45,763 bases of DNA from Clostridium grantii DSM 8605. GTDB taxonomy: Bacteria > Bacillota > Clostridia > Clostridiales > Clostridiaceae. The notes below the pieces were generated by a model, which was not told where the DNA came from, did no database searches, and worked only from the letters and a program-made list of their open reading frames with translations. The stretch covers positions 1 through 45,763 of the forward strand of contig NZ_FQXM01000028.1 of NCBI RefSeq assembly GCF_900129965.1, written 5' to 3'. This document shows positions 27,035-36,041 of this stretch, one piece after another (within the stretch, counting starts at the first letter, position 1; every line of letters starts with the position of its first letter). The position numbers and the translations under genes were made by a program.

Positions 27035-27057
27035 TATAGTATCTTTTAGATACTATA
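27035..27057. promoter_or_regulatory. Perfect palindrome upstream of the ABC operon, candidate HxlR operator
   Basis: TATAGTATCT-TTT-AGATACTATA, 10-bp perfect arms with a 3-nt spacer. There is no T-run, so it is not an obvious terminator. It lies between the upstream HxlR stop and the binding-protein start. HxlR dimers bind short palindromes, and a related half-site (GGTATCTTTT) lies at about 23414 upstream of the other HxlR gene. Confidence 0.55.
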
Positions 27058-27078
27058 TGCATAAGTATTTTTATAGAT

Positions 27079-27102
27079 AAAAAAAATAGCTTTTCAGCTA
27101 TT
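27079..27102 (-). terminator. Terminator of the second HxlR gene
   Basis: On the minus strand AATAGCT-GAAA-AGCTATT is followed by eight T; the stem includes the HxlR stop codon at 27098-27100. Confidence 0.85.
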
Positions 27103-27460
27103 CTTCCTTTAAATCTAAATCTGCAATATTAAATTTTTGATTGTAATTTACACCCCAAGATCCCAATTGATTTAAAATAGGTGTTAATGTTTCCCCCATA
27201 CTAGTTAAAGAATATTCTACCTTAGGTGGCACTTCTCTATATACTTCCCTATGAATAAGTTGATCAGATTCAAGTTCTCTTAATTGTCTAGTTAACATTC
27301 GCTCATTAATATTAGGAATTTCTTTTTTTAGCTCACCATATCGAATAACACCATTTTTACCAATATAAAAAAGTATAACTGGCTTCCACTTACCACCAAT
27401 AATATCTAATGTTAATTCAACATGGCAATGATAATTACGTTTTTCCAAATTATCCTTCAT
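27098..27460 (-). CDS. HxlR family transcriptional regulator (second)
   Basis: 120 aa winged-helix HxlR/DUF24 protein: HCHVELTLDIIGGKWKPVILFYI, NERMLTRQLRELESDQLIHREVY, PPKVEYSLTSMGETL. The conserved Cys is near residue 12. AAGGAGG precedes the ATG. It is on the same strand as, and just upstream of, the ABC transporter operon but closed by its own terminator. It differs clearly from the 23460 HxlR, so the two probably recognise different signals. An imperfect palindrome lies upstream (27534-27565). Confidence 0.92.
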   Translation of the reverse strand: MKDNLEKRNYHCHVELTLDIIGGKWKPVILFYIGKNGVIRYGELKKEIPNINERMLTRQLRELESDQLIHREVYREVPPKVEYSLTSMGETLTPILNQLGSWGVNYNQKFNIADLDLKEE

Positions 27461-27533
27461 TGTGTCCTCCTTAAATCGTTAAATTCTAATTTCTCTTCTT
27501 TGATAAACTAAATCTACCATCATATTGTTTTAT

Positions 27534-27565
27534 AGTATATATAGTAATTATCTAAATTATATACT
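27534..27565. promoter_or_regulatory. Inverted repeat upstream of the second HxlR gene
   Basis: AGTATATA (27534-27541) and TATATACT (27558-27565) are separated by 16 bases, about 75 bases before the HxlR start. It shares the AGTAT/ATACT ends with the palindrome at 27035-27057 and could be an autoregulatory site. Confidence 0.4.
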
Positions 27566-27631
27566 TCAACAATACATATTACAAGTACTGATATTTTTAT
27601 ATGATAGGTTTAAAAAGTAAAGTAATGCTAC

Positions 27632-27680
27632 GAATAAAAAGCTCAAAACCTATTTAAAAAAGGTTTTGAGCTTTTTATTC
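27632..27680. terminator. Bidirectional terminator after guaA
   Basis: Perfect 20-bp arms 27632-27651 and 27661-27680 around a 9-base loop, with GCTCAAAACCT at the core and A/T-runs at both ends. It lies directly against the guaA stop codon. Confidence 0.92.
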
Positions 27681-29213
27681 TTATTCCCACTCTATAGTTG
27701 CAGGTGGCTTAGATGTTACATCATACACAATTCTATTTACGCCTTTAACTTCATTTACTATTCTTCTAGACACTGTATCTAGTACTTCATAAGGTATTCT
27801 AGCCCAATCAACAGTCATTGCATCTGAAGATGTAACAGCTCTTAAAGCTATAGTATGGCAGTATGTTCTTTCATCTCCCATAACTCCAACAGATTGTATA
27901 TTTGGTAGACAAGCAAAGTATTGCCATATTGATTCATCAAGTCCTGCATTTGCAATTTCTTCTCTATATATTGCATCTGCTTCTCTTGTGATGAATAATT
28001 TTTCATCAGTAATCTCTCCAAGAACTCTAATTGCAAGTCCTGGACCTGGAAATGGCTGTCTCCATACTAATTTATGAGGAATACCTAATTCTTCACCAAC
28101 TGCTCTAACTTCATCTTTAAATAATTCTCTTAAAGGTTCAATTAGCTCAAAATGCATATCTTCAGGCAATCCACCAACATTATGGTGACTTTTAATAGTT
28201 GCAGATGTATCGGTTCCACTTTCAACAACATCTGGATAGATAGTTCCTTGAACTAAGAAGTCTAGCTGTCCAAGCTTATTTGATTCTTCTTCAAATACTC
28301 TTATAAATTCTTCACCAATGATTTTTCTTTTAGTTTCTGGGTCACTAACACCTTTTAATTTTCCTAAGAATCTATCTTCAGCGTTAACTCTAATTAAATT
28401 CATATCAAATTGTTTTTTAAATATAGTTTCAACTTGGTCTCCCTCATCTTTTCTTAAAAGACCATGGTCAACAAATACACAAGTCAAGTTCTTACCAATA
28501 GCTTTGTGTACCATTACCGCTGCAACTGAAGAGTCAACTCCACCTGATAAAGCACATAAAACTTTTTTATCTCCAACTAAAGCTTTGATCTCAGCTATTT
28601 TATTTTCTGCAAAAGTCGCCATTGACCAATCGCCTTTTACTTTACAAATATCAAAAAGGAAATTACCTAACATCTTTTGACCGAATAAAGTATGCTCAAC
28701 TTCTGGGTGGAATTGAACTCCATAAATTCTTTTTTCAGTATTTTCCATAGCTGCTACCGGACATTGATCCGTACTAGCAATAACTTTAAATCCTGCTGGA
28801 ACTTCTGCTACATAGTCTGTATGACTCATCCAAGATTGGTCTTTTGCATTTAAGCCTTTTAGTAATTGAGAAGAAGTATCTAACTCTACATCTTTCTTTC
28901 CATATTCTCTAATATCAGGGCTTTTAACAACTCCGCCTAACATATGAGCTGCTAATTGATGACCATAACAAATACCTAAAACAGGTACTCCTAATTCGAA
29001 AACCTCTTTATCTACTTTTGGAGTTTTTTCTCCGTAAACACTGCTAGGTCCTCCTGTAAATATAATACCTTTAGGATTTTTCGCTTTAATTTTTTCTACT
29101 GTATAAGTATAAGGTATAATCTCACAATATACACCATGTTCCCTTACTCTTCTCGCTATAAGTTGGTTATATTGCCCACCAAAATCAATTACCAAAACCA
29201 ATTCGTTTTCCAT
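27681..29213 (-). CDS. guaA: GMP synthase (glutamine-hydrolysing)
   Basis: 510 aa, full length. It aminates XMP to GMP with ATP and glutamine. The class I glutaminase domain (residues 1-190) has GICYGHQ with the catalytic Cys and QFHPEVEHT with the His/Glu. The ATP-pyrophosphatase domain has the PP-loop ALSGGVDSSV near residue 220. The C-terminal dimerisation domain ends VTSKPPATIEWE. AGGAGG precedes the ATG. It lies 95 bases after guaB on the same strand and is probably co-transcribed under the guanine riboswitch. Confidence 0.98.
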   Translation of the reverse strand: MENELVLVIDFGGQYNQLIARRVREHGVYCEIIPYTYTVEKIKAKNPKGIIFTGGPSSVYGEKTPKVDKEVFELGVPVLGICYGHQLAAHMLGGVVKSPDIREYGKKDVELDTSSQLLKGLNAKDQSWMSHTDYVAEVPAGFKVIASTDQCPVAAMENTEKRIYGVQFHPEVEHTLFGQKMLGNFLFDICKVKGDWSMATFAENKIAEIKALVGDKKVLCALSGGVDSSVAAVMVHKAIGKNLTCVFVDHGLLRKDEGDQVETIFKKQFDMNLIRVNAEDRFLGKLKGVSDPETKRKIIGEEFIRVFEEESNKLGQLDFLVQGTIYPDVVESGTDTSATIKSHHNVGGLPEDMHFELIEPLRELFKDEVRAVGEELGIPHKLVWRQPFPGPGLAIRVLGEITDEKLFITREADAIYREEIANAGLDESIWQYFACLPNIQSVGVMGDERTYCHTIALRAVTSSDAMTVDWARIPYEVLDTVSRRIVNEVKGVNRIVYDVTSKPPATIEWE

Positions 29214-29308
29214 GTTTTCCTCCTGTGTTGATTATTTTACCATATAAAATAAATACACTTTTATTATACTATACTATAGTATATTTATAAAAATGACTAT
29301 TCAAACTT

Positions 29309-30763
29309 TTAAGCATTTACACTATAATTCGGTGCTTCCTTTGTAATTGATATATCATGAGGATGACTTTCTCTTAATCCAGATGCAGTTTGCGTTACAA
29401 AAGTTGCAGTGTTAAATAAATCTTCTAAAGTTCTTGAACCTAAGTATCCCATACCTGAACGAATTCCACCAACTAATTGAAACAATGTATCTTGTACTGG
29501 CCCTTTAAATGGTATTCTTCCTTCTACTCCTTCTGGCACTAATTTCTTTTCATCTTCTTGGAAATATCTATCTTTACTTCCCTCTGCCATTGCAGCTAAA
29601 GATCCCATTCCTCTGTATACTTTATAACTTCTTCCTTGATAAATTTCAACTTCTCCTGGAGCTTCTGCACAACCTGCTAAAAGTGAACCCATCATTACAA
29701 CTTTTGCTCCTGCTGCTAGCGCTTTAACTACATCTCCTGAATATTTAATTCCACCATCTGCGATTACAGGAATACCATGTTGATTTGCTTCTTCTACGCA
29801 ATCCATAACTGCTGTCAATTGTGGAACACCTACTCCAGCAACAACTCTTGTTGTGCAAATAGATCCTGGACCAATACCTACTTTTATGCAATCTGCACCC
29901 GCTTCTATTAAATCTTTTGTAGCTTCTGCTGTTGCAATATTTCCTGCAATAATTTGCAAATCAGGATAAACTGACTTAACTTTTTTTACAGCTTCTATAA
30001 CTCCTCTTGAATGCCCATGGGCTGTATCAATAGTTATAACATCTACATTAACCTTAACTAAAGCATCTACTCTGTCCATCATATCAACAGTTACTCCTAC
30101 AGCTGCTCCACATAACAATCTTCCTTGAGAGTCTTTTGCCGCATTAGGAAATAATCTTACTTTTTCAATATCTTTTATTGTTATTAATCCTTTAAGATTA
30201 TTATCTTTATCCACTAAAGGTAGTTTTTCAATTTTATGTTTTTTCAATAATTCTTTTGCTTCATCTAAAGTAGTGTTTTCTTCAGCCGTAACTAAATTTT
30301 CTTTTGTCATTAAATTATCTATTTTTTGAGAAAAATCTGTTTCAAATAAAATATCTCTGTTTGTTATTATTCCAACTAATTTACCTTCTACACATATTGG
30401 AACGCCTGAGATTCTATATTTAGCCATTAATCCATTAGCTTCTTCTATAGTGTTGTCTGGTGAAAGAAAGAAAGGATTTGTAATAACTCCATTTTCTTGT
30501 CTTTTAACTCTATCTACTTCGCTTGCTTGTCTCTCAATACTCATATTCTTGTGAATAACTCCAATTCCACCTTCACGAGCCATTTCTATTGCCATTTTTG
30601 CTTCAGTTACTGTATCCATACTTGCACTTATTAAAGGTATGTTTAAAGTTATTTTTTTAGTTAAATTAGTTTTTAAAGTTACCTCTTTAGGTAATACCTC
30701 TGATTTGTTAGGTACCAAAAGAACATCATCAAATGTATAAGCTTGTTTCAATATAATTGCCAT
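29309..30763 (-). CDS. guaB: Inosine-5'-monophosphate dehydrogenase
   Basis: 484 aa. It oxidises IMP to XMP with NAD+, the committed step to GMP. TIM-barrel segments flank a CBS pair (residues about 95-205). The catalytic Cys lies in GPGSICTTRVVAGVG near residue 305. The active-site flap has YRGMGSLAAM and GVEGRIPFKG. GAGGAGG precedes the ATG. The gene lies behind a guanine riboswitch and terminator, so GMP synthesis is repressed when guanine is plentiful. Confidence 0.98.
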   Translation of the reverse strand: MAIILKQAYTFDDVLLVPNKSEVLPKEVTLKTNLTKKITLNIPLISASMDTVTEAKMAIEMAREGGIGVIHKNMSIERQASEVDRVKRQENGVITNPFFLSPDNTIEEANGLMAKYRISGVPICVEGKLVGIITNRDILFETDFSQKIDNLMTKENLVTAEENTTLDEAKELLKKHKIEKLPLVDKDNNLKGLITIKDIEKVRLFPNAAKDSQGRLLCGAAVGVTVDMMDRVDALVKVNVDVITIDTAHGHSRGVIEAVKKVKSVYPDLQIIAGNIATAEATKDLIEAGADCIKVGIGPGSICTTRVVAGVGVPQLTAVMDCVEEANQHGIPVIADGGIKYSGDVVKALAAGAKVVMMGSLLAGCAEAPGEVEIYQGRSYKVYRGMGSLAAMAEGSKDRYFQEDEKKLVPEGVEGRIPFKGPVQDTLFQLVGGIRSGMGYLGSRTLEDLFNTATFVTQTASGLRESHPHDISITKEAPNYSVNA

Positions 30764-30863
30764 TAAACTTCCTCCTCAAATTTATCGTTTTATTTTAGAA
30801 ATTCATTTTTACGTTCTGTATGATTTTTTCAAATGTCAAAAATACAAATATAGATTTTGATAA

Positions 30864-30909
30864 CAAAAAAAAGCATTGTTCACTAAAGATAAGTAAGTGA
30901 AATCAATGC
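30864..30909 (-). terminator. Riboswitch-controlled terminator of guaB
   Basis: On the minus strand GCATTGATTTCACT pairs with AGTGAACAATGC (one two-base bulge) and runs into eight T. It lies 19 bases after the guanine aptamer, the standard expression-platform position; ligand binding should favour this terminator. Confidence 0.88.
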
Positions 30910-30927
30910 ATTTATATGCATAAAAAT

Positions 30928-30994
30928 CACTTATAGTCGAGATTTTACGGTTCTCGGTAGATACTCCTCGCCTTATTCAAGGGATATACAAGTG
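30928..30994 (-). promoter_or_regulatory. Guanine-type purine riboswitch aptamer
   Basis: On the minus strand, P1 is CACTTGTAT/ATAAGTG. The conserved core AGTATCTACCG, then ACCGTAAAATCTCGACTATA, matches the purine aptamer. The specificity base in TCGACTA is C, which predicts guanine/hypoxanthine rather than adenine. It lies about 165 bases upstream of guaB. Confidence 0.95.
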
Positions 30995-31023
30995 AAAAAC
31001 TTTAATTAAATTAATTATTTTAT

Positions 31024-31052
31024 ATTCTATTTTATTATGACAGTTTTGTCAA
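31024..31052 (-). promoter_or_regulatory. Promoter of the guaB-guaA unit
   Basis: On the minus strand TTGACA (31047-31052), 17-bp spacer, TAGAAT (31024-31029). It is placed about 30 bases before the riboswitch aptamer. Confidence 0.8.
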
Positions 31053-31268
31053 TGGAAATAATGAATATTGCAATAAGATTATCACAATCATTAATTGTTT
31101 ATGCATGTAATATTTCACCACTTAATATTTATGCAATTTTTATTTCATTGTTTCCGTTTTCATAATTATTTGTTGTAGTTTAACATAATTTTAACCTGAT
31201 TTTCATCTAGATTTAACACTAGTCTTAGTATAATAAAAACATATTAATATTAAATTTAATGTAAAATA

Positions 31269-33101
31269 ATGTTGGTAAAATTCAATAAATTAACATGGGA
31301 TGTGACTATATTGTTAAAAGAATTAAATAATATACTTGATAACTCACTAGTAACTACAGTATTTCAACCTATTATTTCTCTTAAAAACGGAATTGTCTTA
31401 GGCTATGAGGCTTTGAGCAGAGGACCTAAAGGATCTTTACTAGAATCTCCTGAAGAACTTTTTTCTACTGCAAGACACTATAACAAATCTTGGGAGTTAG
31501 AATCCCTTTGTAGGATAACCGCTTTAAAAACCGCAAAAAATTATAATCTGGATAAATTTCTTTTCTTGAATGTGGATCCTTCTATTATTAATGATGAGAA
31601 ATTCAATAAAGGTTTTACCAAAGAATATCTGATTTCAAATAATATTTCTCCAAATTTAATTATTTTTGAAATAACAGAAAAAACTCTTATTCAAGATTAT
31701 ATTAGTTTTAGCAACACAATAAAAAATTATAAAAATCAAGGTTACGAAATTGCTTTAGATGATTTTGGTGCTGGCTATTCTGGATTAAAAACACTTTATG
31801 AAATTAAACCTCACTTTGTAAAAATTGATATGGATTTAATTAGAAACATCCATAAAGATGCTTTTAAAATAACTTTGCTAAAATCTTTAATAACTTTTGC
31901 TAATTCCTCAAACATTAAAATTATTGCTGAGGGAATTGAATGCAAAGAAGAGCTTATGACATTAATAAAATTGGGTGTTCACTATGGACAAGGTTTCTAT
32001 ATTAAACGTCCTTCCCCTTTATTAGAAACAGATATTTTCGAAATGAGAAATTTTATATCCAACTATAATTTAAAAGAATCATTAGGCATCAAAAAAAAAT
32101 ATCACATAGGAGAGATAGCCACAAAGGAATCTCCATTATCCCCTAATACACAATGTATGAGAGTTCAGGAAGTTTTAAAAAAAAGTCCTTCTCAAGGTGT
32201 TTGTATTTTAGATAATATGGTTCCCGTAGGCTTAATTATGAAAAATATGATTGATGAAAAATTTGCTGCAAAATATGGTTATTCTGTTTTTTCTGGACGC
32301 CCAATTTCTTTGCTAATGGACAAAAATCCACTTATTGTAGATTTCAACACTCCACTTGATGAAGTATCTAGTTTAGCTATGAGTAGGGATTCCCACAGTA
32401 TTTATGATTGTGTTATTGTTACAAAAAATAATCACTACTACGGTTTAGTTACTATAAAAAATCTACTTTTATATTCAACAGAATTAGAAAAAAATCGTGC
32501 CAAGGACTTAAATCCACTTACTGGTCTACCGGGCAATAAACTTATCGAGGAATGTTTAAGTAATTTAAATAATAATAGACAATGCTCTGTACTTTATTTA
32601 GATTTAGATAACTTTAAATCTTTTAATGATACATATGGTTTTAGAAAAGGTGACGAAATACTTAAATTAACCTCAAATTTAATAAAAAATCAATTAATCA
32701 AATTGTCTAATGATGAATACTTTATAGGGCATATCGGTGGTGACGATTTTATTTGTGTGATTTACGAAAATAAAGATAAAACAATGTCCTTCTGCACTGA
32801 TTTATTACTAGAATTTGATACTAATATCGTTAACTTTTTTTCAGAAGAAGATATAAAAAAAGGCTTTTTTTATTCCTTAGATAGAGCTGGTAATACAAAA
32901 GAATACAAACTAACTTCATTATCTATCGCCGGACTTAACGGTTCTTTTGAAGGCTTAAATCATTCAACCCTTTCTAAAGAACTTAGCCTTATAAAAAAAG
33001 AAGCAAAAATGATAAATGGTAGTAGTTTAGTACTTAAAGATATACATGACATACATACTATTCAAATTGGCCAACTTAAAAATTCACAATGTACTGCATA
33101 A
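31269..33101 (+). CDS. EAL-CBS-GGDEF-like cyclic-di-GMP signalling protein
   Basis: 610 aa without membrane segments. The EAL phosphodiesterase domain (residues about 20-260) keeps its catalytic set: YEALSRG, FLNVDP, FEITE, LDDFGAGYSGL, FVKIDMDLI, IAEGIE. A CBS pair follows (about 275-410), then a GGDEF-fold domain (about 420-600) with the signature GGDDF, one residue off the active GG(D/E)EF, so it may bind nucleotide or act as a regulatory domain. c-di-GMP hydrolysis is the likely activity. The ATG at 31269 has no good ribosome site; in-frame GTG/TTG codons follow within 16 residues, so the start is uncertain. It is monocistronic. Confidence 0.9.
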   Translation: MLVKFNKLTWDVTILLKELNNILDNSLVTTVFQPIISLKNGIVLGYEALSRGPKGSLLESPEELFSTARHYNKSWELESLCRITALKTAKNYNLDKFLFLNVDPSIINDEKFNKGFTKEYLISNNISPNLIIFEITEKTLIQDYISFSNTIKNYKNQGYEIALDDFGAGYSGLKTLYEIKPHFVKIDMDLIRNIHKDAFKITLLKSLITFANSSNIKIIAEGIECKEELMTLIKLGVHYGQGFYIKRPSPLLETDIFEMRNFISNYNLKESLGIKKKYHIGEIATKESPLSPNTQCMRVQEVLKKSPSQGVCILDNMVPVGLIMKNMIDEKFAAKYGYSVFSGRPISLLMDKNPLIVDFNTPLDEVSSLAMSRDSHSIYDCVIVTKNNHYYGLVTIKNLLLYSTELEKNRAKDLNPLTGLPGNKLIEECLSNLNNNRQCSVLYLDLDNFKSFNDTYGFRKGDEILKLTSNLIKNQLIKLSNDEYFIGHIGGDDFICVIYENKDKTMSFCTDLLLEFDTNIVNFFSEEDIKKGFFYSLDRAGNTKEYKLTSLSIAGLNGSFEGLNHSTLSKELSLIKKEAKMINGSSLVLKDIHDIHTIQIGQLKNSQCTA

Positions 33102-33136
33102 TAAAATCAAACTTTACTTGATCTATTACTCAAATG

Positions 33137-33175
33137 ACAACAAAAAAAGATTGCCTAAGCAATCTTTTTTTGTTG
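33137..33175. terminator. Bidirectional terminator between the EAL gene and groEL
   Basis: AAAAAAAGATTGC-CTAA-GCAATCTTTTTTT, a perfect 13-bp stem with A- and T-runs that serves both convergent transcripts. Confidence 0.95.
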
Positions 33176-33176
33176 T

Positions 33177-34808
33177 CTAGTACATTCCATCCATTCCCAT
33201 ACCCATTCCTGGTCCACCTGGCATAGCTGGTGATTTTTCTGGAATTTCTGCTACTACACATTCTGTTGTTAAGAATGTAGCTGCTACAGATGCAGCATTT
33301 TGTAAAGCTGATCTTGTAACTTTTGTAGGATCTACAATTCCTCTTTCTACCATGTTTACATATTCTCCACGTAAAGCATCATAGCCTATTCCAACTTCGC
33401 TGTTTTTCATTCTTTCGATAATTACAGAACCTTCAACCCCTGCATTTTCTGCAATTTGTCTTACTGGTTCTTCAAGCGCTCTTTTAATAATATCTATACC
33501 AACTTTAGCATCAGCATTGTCAGCTGTTACTTCTGAAACTGCTTTAATAACGTTAACGTAAGCTGTTCCACCACCTGGTACTATTCCTTCTTCAACAGCT
33601 GCTTTTGTAGCGGCTAAAGCATCTTCTATTCTTAATTTTCTTTCTTTTAATTCAGTTTCTGTTGCAGCACCAACTTTAATTACAGCTACTCCACCAGCAA
33701 GTTTTGCTAGTCTTTCTTGTAATTTTTCTCTATCAAATTCAGAAGTAGTTACTTCGATTTGATTCTTAATTTGGCCTACTCTATCATTAATATCTGTTTT
33801 ATTTCCTTTTCCATTAACTATAACTGTATTTTCTTTAGAAACTTTAACACTTTCAGCATTTCCTAACATATCTATAGTAACGTCTTTTAAGTCTCTTCCT
33901 AGCTCATCTGAGATAACTTCTCCGCCAGTTAGTGTTGCGATATCTGTTAACATTTCTTTTCTTCTATCGCCAAATCCTGGGGCTTTAACAGCTACAGCTA
34001 CAAATGTTCCTCTTAATCTATTAACGATTAAGTTTGCAAGAGCATCTCCTTCTACATCTTCAGCAATAATTAAAAGTTTCTTTCCTTGTTGAACTATTTG
34101 CTCTAAAACTGGAAGTAAATCTTGGAAGTTACTGATTTTTTTATCTGTAATAAGAATTACAGCATTATCTAATACAGCTTCCATTTTTTCAGCATCAGTA
34201 ACCATGTATGGACTTAAGTATCCTCTATCAAACTGCATTCCTTCTACAACATCTAATTCAGTTTCCATAGATTTAGATTCTTCTACAGTAATAACTCCTT
34301 CATTACCTACTTTTTCCATGGCGTCAGCTATTAATTTACCTATAACTTCATCTGCTGCTGATATAGCTGCAACTCTTGCAATATCTTCTTTTCCTGAAAG
34401 TGGTTTAGAAATTGCTTTAATTCCTTCTACTGCAACATCTACAGCCGCTCTAATTCCTTGTCTTATTAACATAGGATTAGCACCTGCTGTTACATTTTTT
34501 AGCCCTTCTCTGATTATTGCTTGAGCTAATAAAGTTGCAGTTGTAGTTCCATCTCCAGCAACATCATTTGTTTTTGTTGCAACTTCTTTAACTAATTGAG
34601 CTCCCATATTTTCATAAGGATCTTCTAATTCAATTTCTCTAGCTATACTAACACCATCATTAGTTATTAATGGTGCTCCAAATTTCTTATCTAAAACAAC
34701 ATTTCTTCCTTTAGGTCCTAATGTAACCTTTACTGTATCTGCTAAAATATCCACACCTTTTTGCATGCTTCTTCTAGCGTCTTCACCAAATTTTATGCTT
34801 TTAGCCAT
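33177..34808 (-). CDS. groEL: Chaperonin GroEL (Hsp60)
   Basis: 543 aa, full length. It forms the 14-mer that folds proteins with ATP and GroES. Signatures are VTLGPKGRNVVLDKKFG, GDGTTTATLLA with the catalytic Asp near residue 86, AALSADDEV-like AAISAADEVIG, and the C-terminal GMGMGMDGMY tail. It lies 29 bases after groES in the CIRCE-controlled operon. Confidence 0.99.
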   Translation of the reverse strand: MAKSIKFGEDARRSMQKGVDILADTVKVTLGPKGRNVVLDKKFGAPLITNDGVSIAREIELEDPYENMGAQLVKEVATKTNDVAGDGTTTATLLAQAIIREGLKNVTAGANPMLIRQGIRAAVDVAVEGIKAISKPLSGKEDIARVAAISAADEVIGKLIADAMEKVGNEGVITVEESKSMETELDVVEGMQFDRGYLSPYMVTDAEKMEAVLDNAVILITDKKISNFQDLLPVLEQIVQQGKKLLIIAEDVEGDALANLIVNRLRGTFVAVAVKAPGFGDRRKEMLTDIATLTGGEVISDELGRDLKDVTIDMLGNAESVKVSKENTVIVNGKGNKTDINDRVGQIKNQIEVTTSEFDREKLQERLAKLAGGVAVIKVGAATETELKERKLRIEDALAATKAAVEEGIVPGGGTAYVNVIKAVSEVTADNADAKVGIDIIKRALEEPVRQIAENAGVEGSVIIERMKNSEVGIGYDALRGEYVNMVERGIVDPTKVTRSALQNAASVAATFLTTECVVAEIPEKSPAMPGGPGMGMGMDGMY

Positions 34809-34837
34809 TTCAATTTCCTCCTATCTTTCTTTTAGTT

Positions 34838-35122
34838 TTATTCAACTACAGCTAGAATATCGTTTTGTCTTAAAATGACGTATTCCACGCCATCATATTT
34901 AACTTCAGTTCCTGCATACTTAGAGTAAAGTATTTTATCTCCCACTGCAACTTCCATAACTATTTCTTTTCCGTCTACAACTCCGCCAGGACCTACAGCA
35001 ACGACTTCTGCCTCCTGTGGTTTTTCTTTTGCAGCTCCCATTAAAACTATTCCGCTCTTTGTAGTTTGTTCTGCTTCTAAGCTTTTAACAACAACTTTGT
35101 CACCAAGTGGTCTAATATTCAT
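34838..35122 (-). CDS. groES: Co-chaperonin GroES (Hsp10)
   Basis: 94 aa, full length. It is the lid of the GroEL chamber. It starts MNIRPLGDKVVVKSLEAEQTT-like with the family signature, has the mobile loop around TTKSGIVLMGAAKEKPQ and ends ILRQNDILAVVE. AGGAGGG precedes the ATG. It is the first gene of the operon, with a CIRCE element 45 bases upstream. Confidence 0.98.
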   Translation of the reverse strand: MNIRPLGDKVVVKSLEAEQTTKSGIVLMGAAKEKPQEAEVVAVGPGGVVDGKEIVMEVAVGDKILYSKYAGTEVKYDGVEYVILRQNDILAVVE

Positions 35123-35166
35123 AAAATAACCCTCCTTATGTATTTAAATTATTTATTATCGTTTTG

Positions 35167-35193
35167 TTAGCACTCATCTCTATCGAGTGCTAA
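35167..35193. promoter_or_regulatory. CIRCE operator (HrcA binding site)
   Basis: TTAGCACTC (35167-35175), 9-nt spacer, GAGTGCTAA (35185-35193). This is a perfect match to the CIRCE consensus bound by the HrcA heat-shock repressor. Confidence 0.98.
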
Positions 35194-35203
35194 TACTATT
35201 ATT

Positions 35204-35232
35204 ATATTAATTTATAGCAATTTTAATATCAA
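35204..35232 (-). promoter_or_regulatory. Promoter of groES-groEL
   Basis: On the minus strand TTGATA (35227-35232), 17-bp spacer, TAATAT (35204-35209), just upstream of CIRCE so that HrcA would block initiation. Confidence 0.7.
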
Positions 35233-35392
35233 ATTCCATAGTTTTACTAAAAACACCGTATACTTTATATATAGCTGAATATCATTAATTATCTCTTTAA
35301 ATCATCAAATTTCTTTTATTTACTATTAATCGTAAAATTAATCCATTGTGATATAATAAATTATCAAATTTCTACTATCAGGAGGTGCTATT

Positions 35393-36034
35393 TTGAATTC
35401 AAAATCTTTTAGAATTTTATCATTAGAAATCTTTATGTCTTTACTGCTTACTTTAATTATTATAGTGCTAAGCTCTAGGTTTACCCTTAATTTTAAACCT
35501 ATTTATTACTATGATTTAGTGAATTATAATATAAGTGAGCAAACAGGATTTACAAATAAAGAAATCAAAGAAAATTATGATTACATCGTTGGTTTTGTTG
35601 GAACTTGGCAAGAAATGGACTTTCATCTACCTTCCATGAATTACTCTGATTCCGGTAAACAACACTTTGTAGATGTAAAAGATTTATTTAATAATTTAGA
35701 TGTGCTATTAATTATTTCATTAGTACTTTTATCTTTGAGTTTGGTTTTATTTGGTAAAAAAATAAAATTTAAATTCTTAAAGTATAGTTCTTTAACTTTA
35801 TTAATATTACCTTTAATATTAGGTACATTTTTCTTTATAAATTTTGATACAAGCTTTACAATGTTTCACAAAATTTTCTTTAGGAATGATATGTGGCTCT
35901 TTGACCCTAGTATGGACCCAATTATAAATATCTTACCTCAAGAGTTCTTTTACCATTCTGCAATTTCCATTCTTCTAGGACTTGCTTTATGTAGCATGAT
36001 AAGTTTATTTATCTATAAACGAATCAATAAATAA
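35393..36034 (+). CDS. TIGR01906 family integral membrane protein
   Basis: 213 aa with four hydrophobic segments: near residues 12-30, 103-120, 128-150 and 188-207. The long first external loop holds SRFTLNFKPIYYYDLV and HFVDVKDLF, as in the TIGR01906 family of Firmicute membrane proteins. Function unknown. The start is TTG, with AGGAGGTG at 35380-35387 five bases upstream. It is a single-gene unit ending at a GC-rich terminator. Confidence 0.85.
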   Translation: MNSKSFRILSLEIFMSLLLTLIIIVLSSRFTLNFKPIYYYDLVNYNISEQTGFTNKEIKENYDYIVGFVGTWQEMDFHLPSMNYSDSGKQHFVDVKDLFNNLDVLLIISLVLLSLSLVLFGKKIKFKFLKYSSLTLLILPLILGTFFFINFDTSFTMFHKIFFRNDMWLFDPSMDPIINILPQEFFYHSAISILLGLALCSMISLFIYKRINK

Positions 36035-36041
36035 TTCTGTA

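Noticed and set aside
27848..28036. Minus-strand 62-aa frame inside guaA
   Set aside because: Alternative frame within a conserved enzyme gene; no ribosome site.
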